Source: an uncultured Massilia sp. | GTDB lineage: Bacteria > Pseudomonadota > Gammaproteobacteria > Burkholderiales > Burkholderiaceae | Reading direction: 5' to 3' | DNA length: 15,789 bases | Assembly: GCA_946886065.1 (NCBI GenBank) | Contig: CAMPHU010000102.1 | Location: 1-15,789, forward strand | In this document: one piece after another, positions 1 through 7,359 of the stretch | Position numbering within the stretch: the stretch's first letter is position 1 | Layout of the letters: each line of letters opens with the position of its first letter | Notes under the pieces: model-generated | Told to the model about the DNA's origin: nothing | The model's input: only the letters and a program-made list of their open reading frames with translations | Databases searched by the model: none | Translations under genes and position numbers: made by a program

Positions 1-488
1 TGCTGGACCGCCTGCGCGGCATGCTGCGCGAGCGCGGCTTCTCGCCGAACGAAGTGGAAGCCGTGCTGGCCCAGAACCCGGACCGCGTCGACGACGTGGT
101 GCAGCGCCTCGAAGCCGTGCAGGCCTTTGCCGCCCTGCCGGAAGCCGAATCGCTGGCCGCCGCCAACAAGCGCATCACCAACATCCTCAAGAAGACCGAC
201 GCTGCTATCGGCGAGGTCCAGGAAGGACTGCTGCAGGAGCAGGCCGAGAAGAACCTGGCTGCCGCGATCCAGCGCGTGCGCCCGGCCGTGGACGCGGCGT
301 TCGCGAGCGGCGACTTCACCGGCACCCTGAAGACCCTGGCCCAGCTGCGCGACGACGTGGACGCCTTCTTCAACGACGTGATGGTGATGGCCGAAGACCT
401 TGCATTGCGCAACAACCGCCTGGCGCTGCTGTCGCAGCTGCACGGCATGATGAACCGCGTGGCCGACATCTCCAAGCTCGCGGCGTAA
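1..488 (+). CDS. glyS: Glycyl-tRNA synthetase beta subunit, C-terminal part (5' end outside window)
   Basis: The beta chain of the alpha2beta2 bacterial glycyl-tRNA synthetase charges tRNA-Gly in the cytoplasm. Only the last 161 codons are visible, in the frame whose first full codon is at position 3; the frame is open from the window edge, so the first internal ATG at 21 is not a real start. The visible part is the helical, tRNA-binding C-terminal region of the family, with characteristic stretches such as [29 protein letters not shown] and a final [19 protein letters not shown]. It ends at TAA 486-488, only 20 bases before gmhB, so the two are probably co-transcribed. Identification is from remembered family sequence and is firm. 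Confidence 0.95.
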   Translation, partial: LDRLRGMLRERGFSPNEVEAVLAQNPDRVDDVVQRLEAVQAFAALPEAESLAAANKRITNILKKTDAAIGEVQEGLLQEQAEKNLAAAIQRVRPAVDAAFASGDFTGTLKTLAQLRDDVDAFFNDVMVMAEDLALRNNRLALLSQLHGMMNRVADISKLAA

Positions 489-508
489 GTCAGTAAAAAG
501 GTAGTGTT

Positions 509-1054
509 ATGAAGCTCATCATCCTCGACCGGGACGGGGTCATCAACCACGATTCGCCCGACTTCATCAAGTCGCCGGCGGAGTGGATTCCGATCCCCGG
601 TTCGCTGGAAGCGATCGCCCGCCTGAACCAGGCGGGCTACCGGGTCGTGATCGCCTCGAACCAGTCCGGCATCGCGCGCGAACTGTTCGACATCACGACC
701 CTGAACGCGATCCACCAGAAGCTGCACGCCAGCGCCCAGCTGGTGGGCGCCGACATCGACGCCATTTTCTTCTGCCCGCATGCGGCGGTCGACAACTGCG
801 ACTGCCGCAAGCCCAAGGCCGGCATGTTCGAGGAGATCGCCAAGCGCTACAAGCTCAGTCTGAAGGGCGTGCCGACGGTCGGCGACTCGCTGCGCGACCT
901 GCAGGCCGGCTTCATCCTGGGCTGCACGCCCTACCTGGTCCTGACCGGCAAGGGCGAGAAGACCAACGTCACCGGCGGCCTGCCGCCGGGCACCCAGGTC
1001 TTCCCCGACCTGGCGGCCATGGTCGACGCCCTGCTCAAGTCGCCGCCACAATAA
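509..1054 (+). CDS. gmhB: D-glycero-beta-D-manno-heptose-1,7-bisphosphate 7-phosphatase (HAD family)
   Basis: This cytoplasmic HAD phosphatase removes the 7-phosphate of heptose bisphosphate during ADP-heptose synthesis, the donor for the LPS inner core. The 181-residue protein has the family's usual length. The catalytic DRDGVIN is at 7-13 (nucleophile Asp7, acid/base Asp9). SNQSG is at 50-54, the zinc ligands Cys89, His91, Cys97 and Cys99 form a CPH...CDC loop, KPKAGM is at 101-106 and GDSLRD at 125-130. ATG 509 follows an AGG about 8 bases upstream. The gene sits between glyS and a plsC homologue. A gmhB-acyltransferase arrangement is also known, as I recall, from Neisseria. WaaC, encoded further on in the opposite direction, would use the resulting ADP-heptose. 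Confidence 0.95.
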   Translation: MKLIILDRDGVINHDSPDFIKSPAEWIPIPGSLEAIARLNQAGYRVVIASNQSGIARELFDITTLNAIHQKLHASAQLVGADIDAIFFCPHAAVDNCDCRKPKAGMFEEIAKRYKLSLKGVPTVGDSLRDLQAGFILGCTPYLVLTGKGEKTNVTGGLPPGTQVFPDLAAMVDALLKSPPQ

Positions 1055-1091
1055 CAGCGACACCATAACAAGAATATCGTCCGGAGACCCC

Positions 1092-1832
1092 TTGCGTAAC
1101 TTCATCCCGTTCCTGCGTTCCCTGCTCTTCACGATCGTGATGATCGTGGCCACCGTCGTCTGGGCCTGCGTGTGCTTCCTGGCCGCGCCCCTGCCCTACA
1201 ACAAGCGCTTCTGGGTCACCTCGCGCTGGAACGTCTTCATCATCTGGTGCGCGAAGGTCATTTGCGGCATCCGCTACCAATTCAAGGGCTACGAGAACCT
1301 GCCGGACAGTCCGGCGATCATCCTGTCGAAGCACCAGTCGGCCTGGGAGACCATCTTCCTGCTGCCGAACCTGACGCGGCCCCTGGTCTACGTCTTCAAG
1401 AAGGAGATCCTCTACATCCCCTTCTTCGGCTGGGGCATGGCGCTGCTGCGCATGATTCCGATCGACCGCTCGCAGGGCAAGAACGCCTTCGCGCAGGTGG
1501 TGAGACACGGCCGCCGCCGCCTGGCGGACGGCCAATGGATTATCATGTTCCCGGAAGGGACGCGCATCCCGGTGGGACAGAAAGGCAAGTACAAGAGCGG
1601 TGGTACGCGCCTGGCTGTGGAAGCCCAAACCGTGGTTGTGCCGATCGCGCATAATTCGGGCGAATGCTGGCCCAAGAACTCCTTCATCAAGCGCCCCGGC
1701 CTGATCACGGTCTCGATTGGCAAGCCGATATCGCCGGAAAACCACACTCCAGACAGCCTGATGCAAGAGGTCGAAAATTGGATAGAATCAGAAATGCGCG
1801 TCATTTCGCCCCACGTCTACAAAGGTGGCTAA
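1092..1832 (+). CDS. plsC: PlsC-family lysophospholipid (1-acylglycerol-3-phosphate) acyltransferase, HX4E variant
   Basis: This is a membrane-associated acyltransferase expected to acylate the sn-2 position of lysophosphatidic acid. The protein is 246 residues if translation starts at TTG 1092, which has GGAGA four bases upstream; the first in-frame ATG is 16 codons in and would cut the N-terminal hydrophobic segment (about 8-32). Motif I reads SKHQSAWET (79-87), that is His81-X4-Glu86, where most PlsC proteins have HX4D. FPEGTR is at 153-158, followed by a KYKSGGTRLA segment and VVPIAHNSG, all typical. It lies 37 bases after gmhB and may share its transcript. The family is sure; the exact acyl acceptor is inferred. 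Confidence 0.9.
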   Translation: MRNFIPFLRSLLFTIVMIVATVVWACVCFLAAPLPYNKRFWVTSRWNVFIIWCAKVICGIRYQFKGYENLPDSPAIILSKHQSAWETIFLLPNLTRPLVYVFKKEILYIPFFGWGMALLRMIPIDRSQGKNAFAQVVRHGRRRLADGQWIIMFPEGTRIPVGQKGKYKSGGTRLAVEAQTVVVPIAHNSGECWPKNSFIKRPGLITVSIGKPISPENHTPDSLMQEVENWIESEMRVISPHVYKGG

Positions 1833-1876
1833 GCGATATCAGCGCCCAGATCAGGAATTCGAAACCGCAGCACACC

Positions 1877-2779
1877 ATGACCTCTTCCAAGATCGACGGG
1901 CACCAGCTGGAACTCTTTGCACAGGAATTCTTCGCGGCGCTCAAGCCGGCCGACAAGCCGGCGCCGCCTAGCCAGCCTCTGTTCAGGGCGCCGCCCGCGC
2001 CGCCCCGCGTCATCCTTCCCTCGCCTCCCGTAGGCCCCTCCGATCCTCCCCTCAAGCGCATCGTGCTTGGCCACCATACGGTGGACTATGCGCTGCGCCG
2101 TTCGTCGCGGCGTTCGATCGGCTTCATGATCGACGACGACGGCCTGCGCGTGACCGCGCCGCGCCGGGTGACCCAGACCGACATCGACAACGCGATCCGC
2201 GCCAAGCAGCGCTGGATCGTCACCAAGCTGCTGGAACGGGGCGAGCGCCGCGAACAGCGCCAGCAGCGCCCGCCCATCGAATGGAAGGACGGCGCGCGCC
2301 TGCCTTACCTCGGCGGCGAGATCACCCTGCGGCTGGAGGAGGCGCCGCGCAGCCACTGCCAGTACGATGCGGCCAGCCGCGAGCTGTGGATCGGGGTGGT
2401 GCCGGGGCTGTCGGAGTGGCAGCTGAAGGAGCGCATCAAGCTGTGGTTCCAGGCGGAGGCCAAGCGCCTGTTCAAGGAGCGGCTCGATCATTACGCGCCG
2501 CTGCTGGGGGTGGCTTATAGTGCGTTTGCGCTGTCGTCGGCGGGTTCGCGCTGGGGTTCGTGCACGGTGCAGGGGGCGATCCGGCTGAACTGGCGGCTGG
2601 TTCACTATCCGCTGGCGCTGGTCGACTATGTCGTGGCGCACGAGCTGGCCCATTTGCGCGAGATGAACCACAGCCCGGCGTTCTGGGCGGCGGTGGGGGA
2701 GATTTATCCGGATTACGACGGGGCGCGGCTGGCGTTAAGGAAGCAGTCGCATGAGATGCCGGTGTTGTTTGCCGATTGA
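1877..2779 (+). CDS. YgjP/DUF45-type M48-like zinc metallopeptidase domain protein
   Basis: The C-terminal half is the YgjP-like metallopeptidase domain: RWGSC at 225-229, the zinc-binding HELAH at 255-259, and NHSPAFW at 264-270. The cellular role of this family is poorly known; a nucleotide- or protein-processing job cannot be read from the sequence. ATG 1877 gives 300 residues and lies 44 bases after the acyltransferase stop. The frame is open further upstream inside plsC, but no ATG, GTG or TTG lies between that stop and 1877. There is no clear ribosome binding site, so coupling to plsC is possible. Residues about 25-60 form a proline-rich, low-complexity linker ahead of the conserved domain, longer than in the compact E. 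coli homologue. Confidence 0.85.
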   Translation: MTSSKIDGHQLELFAQEFFAALKPADKPAPPSQPLFRAPPAPPRVILPSPPVGPSDPPLKRIVLGHHTVDYALRRSSRRSIGFMIDDDGLRVTAPRRVTQTDIDNAIRAKQRWIVTKLLERGERREQRQQRPPIEWKDGARLPYLGGEITLRLEEAPRSHCQYDAASRELWIGVVPGLSEWQLKERIKLWFQAEAKRLFKERLDHYAPLLGVAYSAFALSSAGSRWGSCTVQGAIRLNWRLVHYPLALVDYVVAHELAHLREMNHSPAFWAAVGEIYPDYDGARLALRKQSHEMPVLFAD

Positions 2780-2800
2780 TGCGGTTTTGGCTGCTCGACG

Positions 2801-2836
2801 AAACTTGGGTCCCCGCCTTCGCGGGGACCCAAGTTT
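2801..2836. repeat. Perfect 16-bp stem-loop repeat between convergent genes
   Basis: AAACTTGGGTCCCCGC, a 4-base loop CTTC, then the exact reverse complement. It lies between the convergent YgjP-like and YcxB-like genes and could act as a bidirectional terminator or transcript-end stabiliser, although neither side has a convincing T tract. The core GGGTCCCCGCCTTCGCGGGG resembles dispersed intergenic repeats of many proteobacteria, whose translation reads WVPAFAGT. A related element is at 7242-7299. Confidence 0.85.
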
Positions 2837-2861
2837 GCCAGCGCAGCCGATCAGCTAGCGT

Positions 2862-3425
2862 TCACCGCACACTGAGCTCATGCCGCGCCGCCGCCAGCTT
2901 GCGCATCACCGCCTCCTGCGCCTCCGACAGGCAACGATACGGAATCGGCAAGGTTCCCCGCTTCAGCACCATCATGAACCCGCGCGAATAGGTCCGCACC
3001 GCGCTGACGTCGTCCCATTCGATCAGGGTCACGCCCCCGCTGGCGCGCACGATGCCGTGTTCGTCGATGGTGAATTCATAGGTGCGCCGCCCGCGCCCGA
3101 GCATGACGAAGTTGAGCGCCGCGCTCAGGGTGCTTTTCAGGCGCAGGAACAGGCTGGCCGGCCAGCGGATGCGCCGGCGGCGGATCAGGAAGCCGCCGTG
3201 CTGCCACATGAAGCTGGTGTACTCGCCCAGCGTGTAGCGCACGAAGAAATGCAGCTCGCCCAGCGGGAACGCCCCCGCCACCAGCGGCGGAACCGAGTGC
3301 TTGTCCGGCCCAGCAGTCACATTCGTCTCCTTCGGCTCGTCCGCCTGCTGTTGCATCTGCTCCTGCACGAACGCGGCGACGGGCTTGCCACTGCTGACCG
3401 GTCTCGGGTGTTTAATTGACAACAT
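2862..3425 (-). CDS. Hypothetical protein with YcxB-like C-terminal domain
   Basis: This protein of unknown function has 187 residues. The C-terminal third (a stretch such as YEFTIDEHGIVRASGG, then IEWDDVSAVRTYSRGFMMVL and PIPYRCLS) resembles the YcxB-like domain, a small beta-rich domain of unknown role; this is recognised by pattern only. The N-terminal 50 residues are polar and low in conservation signals. Two ATGs are possible, at 3431 and 3425. The strong AAAGGGG directly abuts the first ATG but sits six bases before the second, so 3425 is preferred. It follows waaA by about 50 bases on the same strand and may be the last gene of the LPS core operon. No membrane segment is convincing. 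Confidence 0.7.
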   Translation of the reverse strand: MLSIKHPRPVSSGKPVAAFVQEQMQQQADEPKETNVTAGPDKHSVPPLVAGAFPLGELHFFVRYTLGEYTSFMWQHGGFLIRRRRIRWPASLFLRLKSTLSAALNFVMLGRGRRTYEFTIDEHGIVRASGGVTLIEWDDVSAVRTYSRGFMMVLKRGTLPIPYRCLSEAQEAVMRKLAAARHELSVR

Positions 3426-3475
3426 GGCCATCCCCTTTTGTTTTAACCGAGCTCAGTTCGGAATGGTAACAAAAC

Positions 3476-4744
3476 CTATCCGATAATCTGTCGCAGGAGT
3501 TCAACAGTGCGCAGGGTCGCCCCGCGGTGCCTGCCGGCGAACGCCAATGCGGCCGCCCCCATCTCCCGGCGCGCGTCCTCGTCGCACAGCAGGCGCGCCG
3601 CCCCCGCCGCCAGGGCCGCGGCGCCCGGCACGCGCAAGGCGCCGCCGCTGGCCACCGCGTCTTCCGTGGCGTCGGCGAAGTTGAAGGTGTGCTCGCCCAC
3701 CAGCACCGGCTTGCCCAGCGCACAGGCCTCGATCAGGTTCTGGCCGCCCAGCGGCAGCAGGCTGCCGCCGATGTAGGCGCAGTCGCAGGCCGCGTAATAG
3801 GCGAACATCTCGCCCATCGAGTCGCCCAGCAGCACGTCGGCATCACCCACGCCCTGCTCGAGCCGGGAACGGCGCACCAGACGCAGTCCCTGCGCTTCCA
3901 CCAGCTTCGCCACCTCGTCGAAACGCTGGGGATGGCGCGGCACGATCAGCAGGAGGGCGTCCCGGGGCTTGCCGGCATGGCGCGTCCAGGCGTCCAGGAT
4001 CAGGGTTTCCTCGCCCTCGCGCGTGCTGGCGCACAGGAAAACCGGCCGCCGGCCGATCTGCCCGCGCAGCCAGGCGCCCTTTTCCAGCGCCGCGGCCGGG
4101 GGCACCACGTCGAACTTGATGCTGCCCGTAACCGCCACTTGCGGCGCGCCGAGCGAGGCAATGCGCTGCGCATCCGCCTCGGTCTGGGCCGCCACCAGGG
4201 TGATGGCGCGGGCCGCATCCGTCATCAAGGGTCCCATCTTTTGCCCACGCCGCAGCGAGCGCTCGGACAGGCGCGCGTTGGCCAGCACCACCGGCACGCC
4301 CGCCTGGGCGCAGCCGTGGATCAGGTTGGGCCAGACTTCGGTCTCCATCAGGATGCAGGCGCGCGGCTGGTGGCGGCGCAGGAAGCGCGCCACCATGGCA
4401 CCCAGGTCGTAAGGCAGGTAGGACTGGACCACGCGCTCGCCGTGGTGGCCGAACAGCGATCGGCCGGTAGCGCGGCCGGTCGGCGTCATGTGGGTGAGCA
4501 GGATACGGCAATCGGGATACCCGGCCAGCAAGGCCTCGATCAGCGGTTCGGCCGCCCGGGTCTCGCCGACCGAGACCGCGTGCACCATGATCGTCATGCG
4601 CCCGCCAGGCGCTCCCTCGGCCAGGCCGAGGCGCTCGCCCCAGTGCTCGCGGTAGCCGGGCTCCTTGCGCCCGCGCCACCACAGCCGGCCCAGTACGGCC
4701 GGCAGGGCCAGCCACCACAGCGCCGAATACAGCGGCCGCTTCAT
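3476..4744 (-). CDS. waaA: 3-deoxy-D-manno-octulosonic acid (Kdo) transferase
   Basis: WaaA (KdtA, glycosyltransferase family 30) transfers Kdo from CMP-Kdo to lipid IVA at the inner face of the inner membrane, the first step of LPS core assembly. The 422-residue protein has the normal length. It begins with a hydrophobic anchor (about 5-23). The catalytic-base region HAVSVGETRAA is at 55-65 (Glu61), METEVWPNL at 133-141, VTGSIKFD at 205-212, and a C-terminal GGSLLPLGGQNLIEA nucleotide-sugar region follows. ATG 4744 overlaps the waaC stop in an ATGA, indicating translational coupling. Whether it adds one or two Kdo residues cannot be told from the sequence. Confidence 0.95.
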   Translation of the reverse strand: MKRPLYSALWWLALPAVLGRLWWRGRKEPGYREHWGERLGLAEGAPGGRMTIMVHAVSVGETRAAEPLIEALLAGYPDCRILLTHMTPTGRATGRSLFGHHGERVVQSYLPYDLGAMVARFLRRHQPRACILMETEVWPNLIHGCAQAGVPVVLANARLSERSLRRGQKMGPLMTDAARAITLVAAQTEADAQRIASLGAPQVAVTGSIKFDVVPPAAALEKGAWLRGQIGRRPVFLCASTREGEETLILDAWTRHAGKPRDALLLIVPRHPQRFDEVAKLVEAQGLRLVRRSRLEQGVGDADVLLGDSMGEMFAYYAACDCAYIGGSLLPLGGQNLIEACALGKPVLVGEHTFNFADATEDAVASGGALRVPGAAALAAGAARLLCDEDARREMGAAALAFAGRHRGATLRTVELLRQIIG

Positions 4745-5721
4745 GCCCGGCCCAGCAAGCGGCGCGCGGCGGCAATCACTTCATCGCTCGACGGCGGCGC
4801 GCCCAGGTCGCCCAGGTTGACGATGCGCTCGGACCAGTTGCCCTCGGTCTTCCACTTCGGCGAGTCGCAGTAGATCTCGACCGTCGGCCGCACGAAGGCG
4901 GCGGCGATGTGGGTCAGGCCCGTGTCCACGCCGACGGCCAGCGCCGCGTGCTGGGCAAGCTTCACCGCATCCATCATCGACAGTTTCGGCAGCACGCGTG
5001 CGTTCGGGATGCGGGCGGCCAGCGCCTGCGCATCCTTCAGCTCCTGCTCGGAGCCCCAGGGCAGCAGCACCGGCATCGGCGCCAGGGCGTGGCCCAGGGC
5101 GACCCAGTTCGCGTCCGCCCACTTCTTGGCGGCGCGCGCGGTGCCGTGGAAGAACACGGCGTAGTCTTCAGCAGGCAGGAAAGCCGGGCGCTGCGCCGCT
5201 TGCGGAGCCGGCAGGCCGAAGTCCGGCGCCGTGTCGACCGCGTAGCCGAGGGCCGCGCCGGCCACCATGCGGCCGCGCGCCACCGCGTGGGTGCGCGGGT
5301 CGAGCGGAATGCTGTCGGTGTGGAAGATGCGCGAGATGCCTTCGTAGCCCGAGCCTTCGCTGCCGTTGGCCAGGCCGACCTTCTTGCCGCCCTTGCGCAT
5401 GCGCGCCGCTCCCATGATCACGCCGGTCTTGAGCAGGCCCTGGGTGTCGAACACATAGTCGTACTCCTCCTCGCGCAGGGTGCGGAAGAAGGCCTTGATC
5501 TCGGCCCGCGTTTCCGGCTTGCCCAGGCCCTTGCGCCACCGGCGCAGCGCCCAGGGGATGATCTTGCGCACGTGCGGGTTGAGGCGGACCAGGCTGACAT
5601 AGCCCTCCTCCACCACCCAGTCGATGGCGGCGTCCGGATGGCGGCGCAGGAGGTCGGCCACCATCGGCAGGTTGTGCAGTACGTCGCCCAGGGACGACAC
5701 GCGCACCAGCAGGATCTTCAA
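4741..5721 (-). CDS. waaC: Lipopolysaccharide heptosyltransferase I
   Basis: WaaC (GT9 family) adds the first L-glycero-D-manno-heptose from ADP-heptose to Kdo2-lipid A. The 326 residues match the family length. The N-terminus MKILLVRVSSLGDVLHNLP carries the conserved SLGD with catalytic Asp13, and GVDTGLTHIAAA (264-275) is the nucleotide-sugar binding motif. The start is TTG 5721, with a GAGGAA about six bases upstream; it lies ten bases after the phosphohexomutase stop, and no better start was seen. The 3' end overlaps waaA by four bases. It works directly with WaaA and depends on the heptose pathway in which GmhB acts. Confidence 0.95.
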   Translation of the reverse strand: MKILLVRVSSLGDVLHNLPMVADLLRRHPDAAIDWVVEEGYVSLVRLNPHVRKIIPWALRRWRKGLGKPETRAEIKAFFRTLREEEYDYVFDTQGLLKTGVIMGAARMRKGGKKVGLANGSEGSGYEGISRIFHTDSIPLDPRTHAVARGRMVAGAALGYAVDTAPDFGLPAPQAAQRPAFLPAEDYAVFFHGTARAAKKWADANWVALGHALAPMPVLLPWGSEQELKDAQALAARIPNARVLPKLSMMDAVKLAQHAALAVGVDTGLTHIAAAFVRPTVEIYCDSPKWKTEGNWSERIVNLGDLGAPPSSDEVIAAARRLLGRA

Positions 5722-5731
5722 ACGTGGTTCC

Positions 5732-7114
5732 TCAGAACGGCAGGTGGGCGTCCGGCTTGGCGGCCAGGATCACGCGCTTGAAATCGGCCTGGATGCGTTC
5801 CAGGGCTTGCGGCGTCTCCGCTTCGAAGCGCAGCACCACGACCGGCGTCGTGTTGGAGGAACGCGCCAGGCCGAATCCGTCCGCGTACTCGACGCGCAGG
5901 CCGTCGATGTCGTTGACGCGCTCCGAACCCGGGAAGCTCGCCTGCTTGCGCAGGGTGTCGATGAGGGCGAAGTTCTCGCCTTCCTGCAGGTGCAGGTGCA
6001 GTTCCGGGGTGCTGCTGGCGATCGGCAGGCCGTTCAGCAGCTTCGAGGGATCGCTTTCGCGGGTCAGGATCTCGAGCATGCGCGCGCCCGCGTACAGGCC
6101 GTCGTCGAAGCCGTACCAGCGGTCCTTGAAGAAGATATGGCCGCTCATCTCGCCGCCCAGCGGGGCGCCGGTTTCCTTCAGCTTGGCCTTGACCAGCGAG
6201 TGGCCGGTCTTCCACATCAGCGCGCGGCCGCCGTGCTGCTCGATCCAGGGGGCGAGGTGGCGCGTGCACTTGACGTCGTAGAGAATCTCGGCGCCCGGGT
6301 TGCGCGACAGGACCTCGGCCGCGAACAGCATCATCTGGCGGTCGGGGAAGATGATCTGGCCGTCCTTGGTGACGATGCCGAGGCGGTCGCCGTCGCCGTC
6401 GAACGCCAGGCCCAGCTCGGCGTCGGTCTCTTGCAAGGCGCGGATCAGGTCCTGCAGGTTTTCCGGGTGCGCCGGGTCCGGGTGGTGGTTCGGGAAATGG
6501 CCGTCCACTTCGCAGAACAGTTCGATGACCTCGGCGCCCATGCGGCGGAACAGTTCCGGCGCGAAGGCGCCGGCCACGCCGTTGCCGCAGTCGACCGCGA
6601 TCTTGATCGGGCGCGCCAGCTTGACGTCGCCGACGATGCGCTCGATGTAGGCCGCGCGGATGTCGTGCGTGCCGTAAGCGCCGCGCTGTCCGGCGATTTT
6701 TCCGTCGTAGGCGGCGATGCTGTCATGCAGGGCCAGGATGGCGTCGCCGTAGATCGCTTCGCCGGCCAGGACCATCTTGAAGCCGTTGTAGTCGGGCGGG
6801 TTGTGGCTGCCGGTGACCATGATGCCCGAGCGGGTATCGAGGACATTGGTGCCGAAGTAGACCATCGGGGTGGCGACCACGCCCAGGTCGATCACATCCA
6901 CGCCGGCGTCGCGCAGGCCTTCGGCCAGGGCCGCGGCCAGTTCCGGGCCCGACAGGCGGCCGTCGCGGCCGATCACGACCTTGCGCTCTCCCTTGGCCAG
7001 GGCGGCGGCGCCGAAGGCGCGGCCGATATGGCGCGCGATGCCGGCGTCCAGCGTCTTGCCGATGACGCCACGGATGTCATAGGCCTTGAAGATCGTTTTG
7101 GAGAGTGCGAGCAT
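5732..7114 (-). CDS. algC: Phosphomannomutase/phosphoglucomutase
   Basis: This alpha-D-phosphohexomutase interconverts hexose 6- and 1-phosphates and supplies mannose-1-P or glucose-1-P for LPS and exopolysaccharide precursors, including the dTDP-rhamnose pathway encoded nearby. All four domain signatures are present in 460 residues: the phosphoserine loop TGSHNPPDYN (Ser103), the metal loop DGDGDR (239-244), the sugar-binding GEMSGH (321-326) and the C-terminal phosphate-binding RSSNTTP (418-424). ATG 7114 is chosen because MLALSKTIFKAYDIRG matches the family N-terminus and AAGGAAG lies just upstream; the frame runs 48 codons further, but that extension crosses a candidate promoter. It heads the operon that continues into waaC. 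Substrate preference (AlgC versus ManB type) is not settled. Confidence 0.93.
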   Translation of the reverse strand: MLALSKTIFKAYDIRGVIGKTLDAGIARHIGRAFGAAALAKGERKVVIGRDGRLSGPELAAALAEGLRDAGVDVIDLGVVATPMVYFGTNVLDTRSGIMVTGSHNPPDYNGFKMVLAGEAIYGDAILALHDSIAAYDGKIAGQRGAYGTHDIRAAYIERIVGDVKLARPIKIAVDCGNGVAGAFAPELFRRMGAEVIELFCEVDGHFPNHHPDPAHPENLQDLIRALQETDAELGLAFDGDGDRLGIVTKDGQIIFPDRQMMLFAAEVLSRNPGAEILYDVKCTRHLAPWIEQHGGRALMWKTGHSLVKAKLKETGAPLGGEMSGHIFFKDRWYGFDDGLYAGARMLEILTRESDPSKLLNGLPIASSTPELHLHLQEGENFALIDTLRKQASFPGSERVNDIDGLRVEYADGFGLARSSNTTPVVVLRFEAETPQALERIQADFKRVILAAKPDAHLPF

Positions 7115-7181
7115 TTTCTTCCTTGGAGTACGGGGCGGAGCGTGCAGCTGCCGGTGTTGGAGGAATGGCAAAACGACCGCT

Positions 7182-7187
7182 ATTGTA
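7182..7187 (-). promoter_or_regulatory. Candidate -10 element for the algC-waaC-waaA operon
   Basis: On the minus strand the hexamer TACAAT occurs in the context CGTTACAATAGCGG, about 68 bases before the algC ATG. It matches the sigma-70 -10 consensus at five of six positions. No good -35 hexamer is found at 16-18 bases, so this is tentative. It lies downstream of the H-NS terminator and the long palindrome, where a promoter for this operon is expected. Confidence 0.4.
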
Positions 7188-7241
7188 ACGGCAAGCGCGG
7201 GAGCGTGGTGCGCGCGCCGTGCACTCCTGAAGCACGAAAGC

Positions 7242-7299
7242 GGTGTGTCAATAAACATGGGTTCCGGCCTTCGCCGGAACCCATGTTTATTGGCACACC
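7242..7299. repeat. Long palindromic element, 27-bp stem with 4-base loop
   Basis: The left arm 7242-7268 and right arm 7273-7299 pair over 27 bases with a single G-T wobble, around the loop CTTC. The inner part GGGTTCCGGC-CTTC-GCCGGAACCC shares the GCCTTCGC centre and GGGT...ACCC frame with the element at 2801-2836, while the outer arms are unrelated in sequence but still self-complementary. It sits between the H-NS gene terminator and the candidate algC promoter, in an intergenic region of about 245 bases. Confidence 0.85.
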
Positions 7300-7324
7300 A
7301 CTAAATTACATAGTCGCCGCGCCC

Positions 7325-7352
7325 AAAAGAAAACCGCCGGCTTCCGCCGGCG
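7325..7352 (-). terminator. Rho-independent terminator of the H-NS gene
   Basis: Read on the minus strand, a CGCCGGC stem with loop GGAA and arm GCCGGCG is followed by GTTTTCTTTT. It begins eight bases after the H-NS stop codon. The GC-rich 7-bp stem and T-rich tail in the right orientation make this a standard intrinsic terminator. Confidence 0.85.
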
Positions 7353-7359
7353 ATTTCAA

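Noticed and set aside
1664..1876. 71-residue N-terminal extension of the YgjP-like protein
   Set aside because: It lies inside plsC in another frame; no start codon is found between the plsC stop and ATG 1877, and the conserved domain lies well downstream.
2776..2991. Small ORF reading DETWVPAFAGTQ
   Set aside because: This is the well-known spurious translation of an intergenic stem-loop repeat, and the rest runs antisense to the YcxB-like gene.
3527..4873. 448-codon open frame on the plus strand
   Set aside because: Antisense to waaA; low-complexity Arg/His/Gln composition and no start signal.
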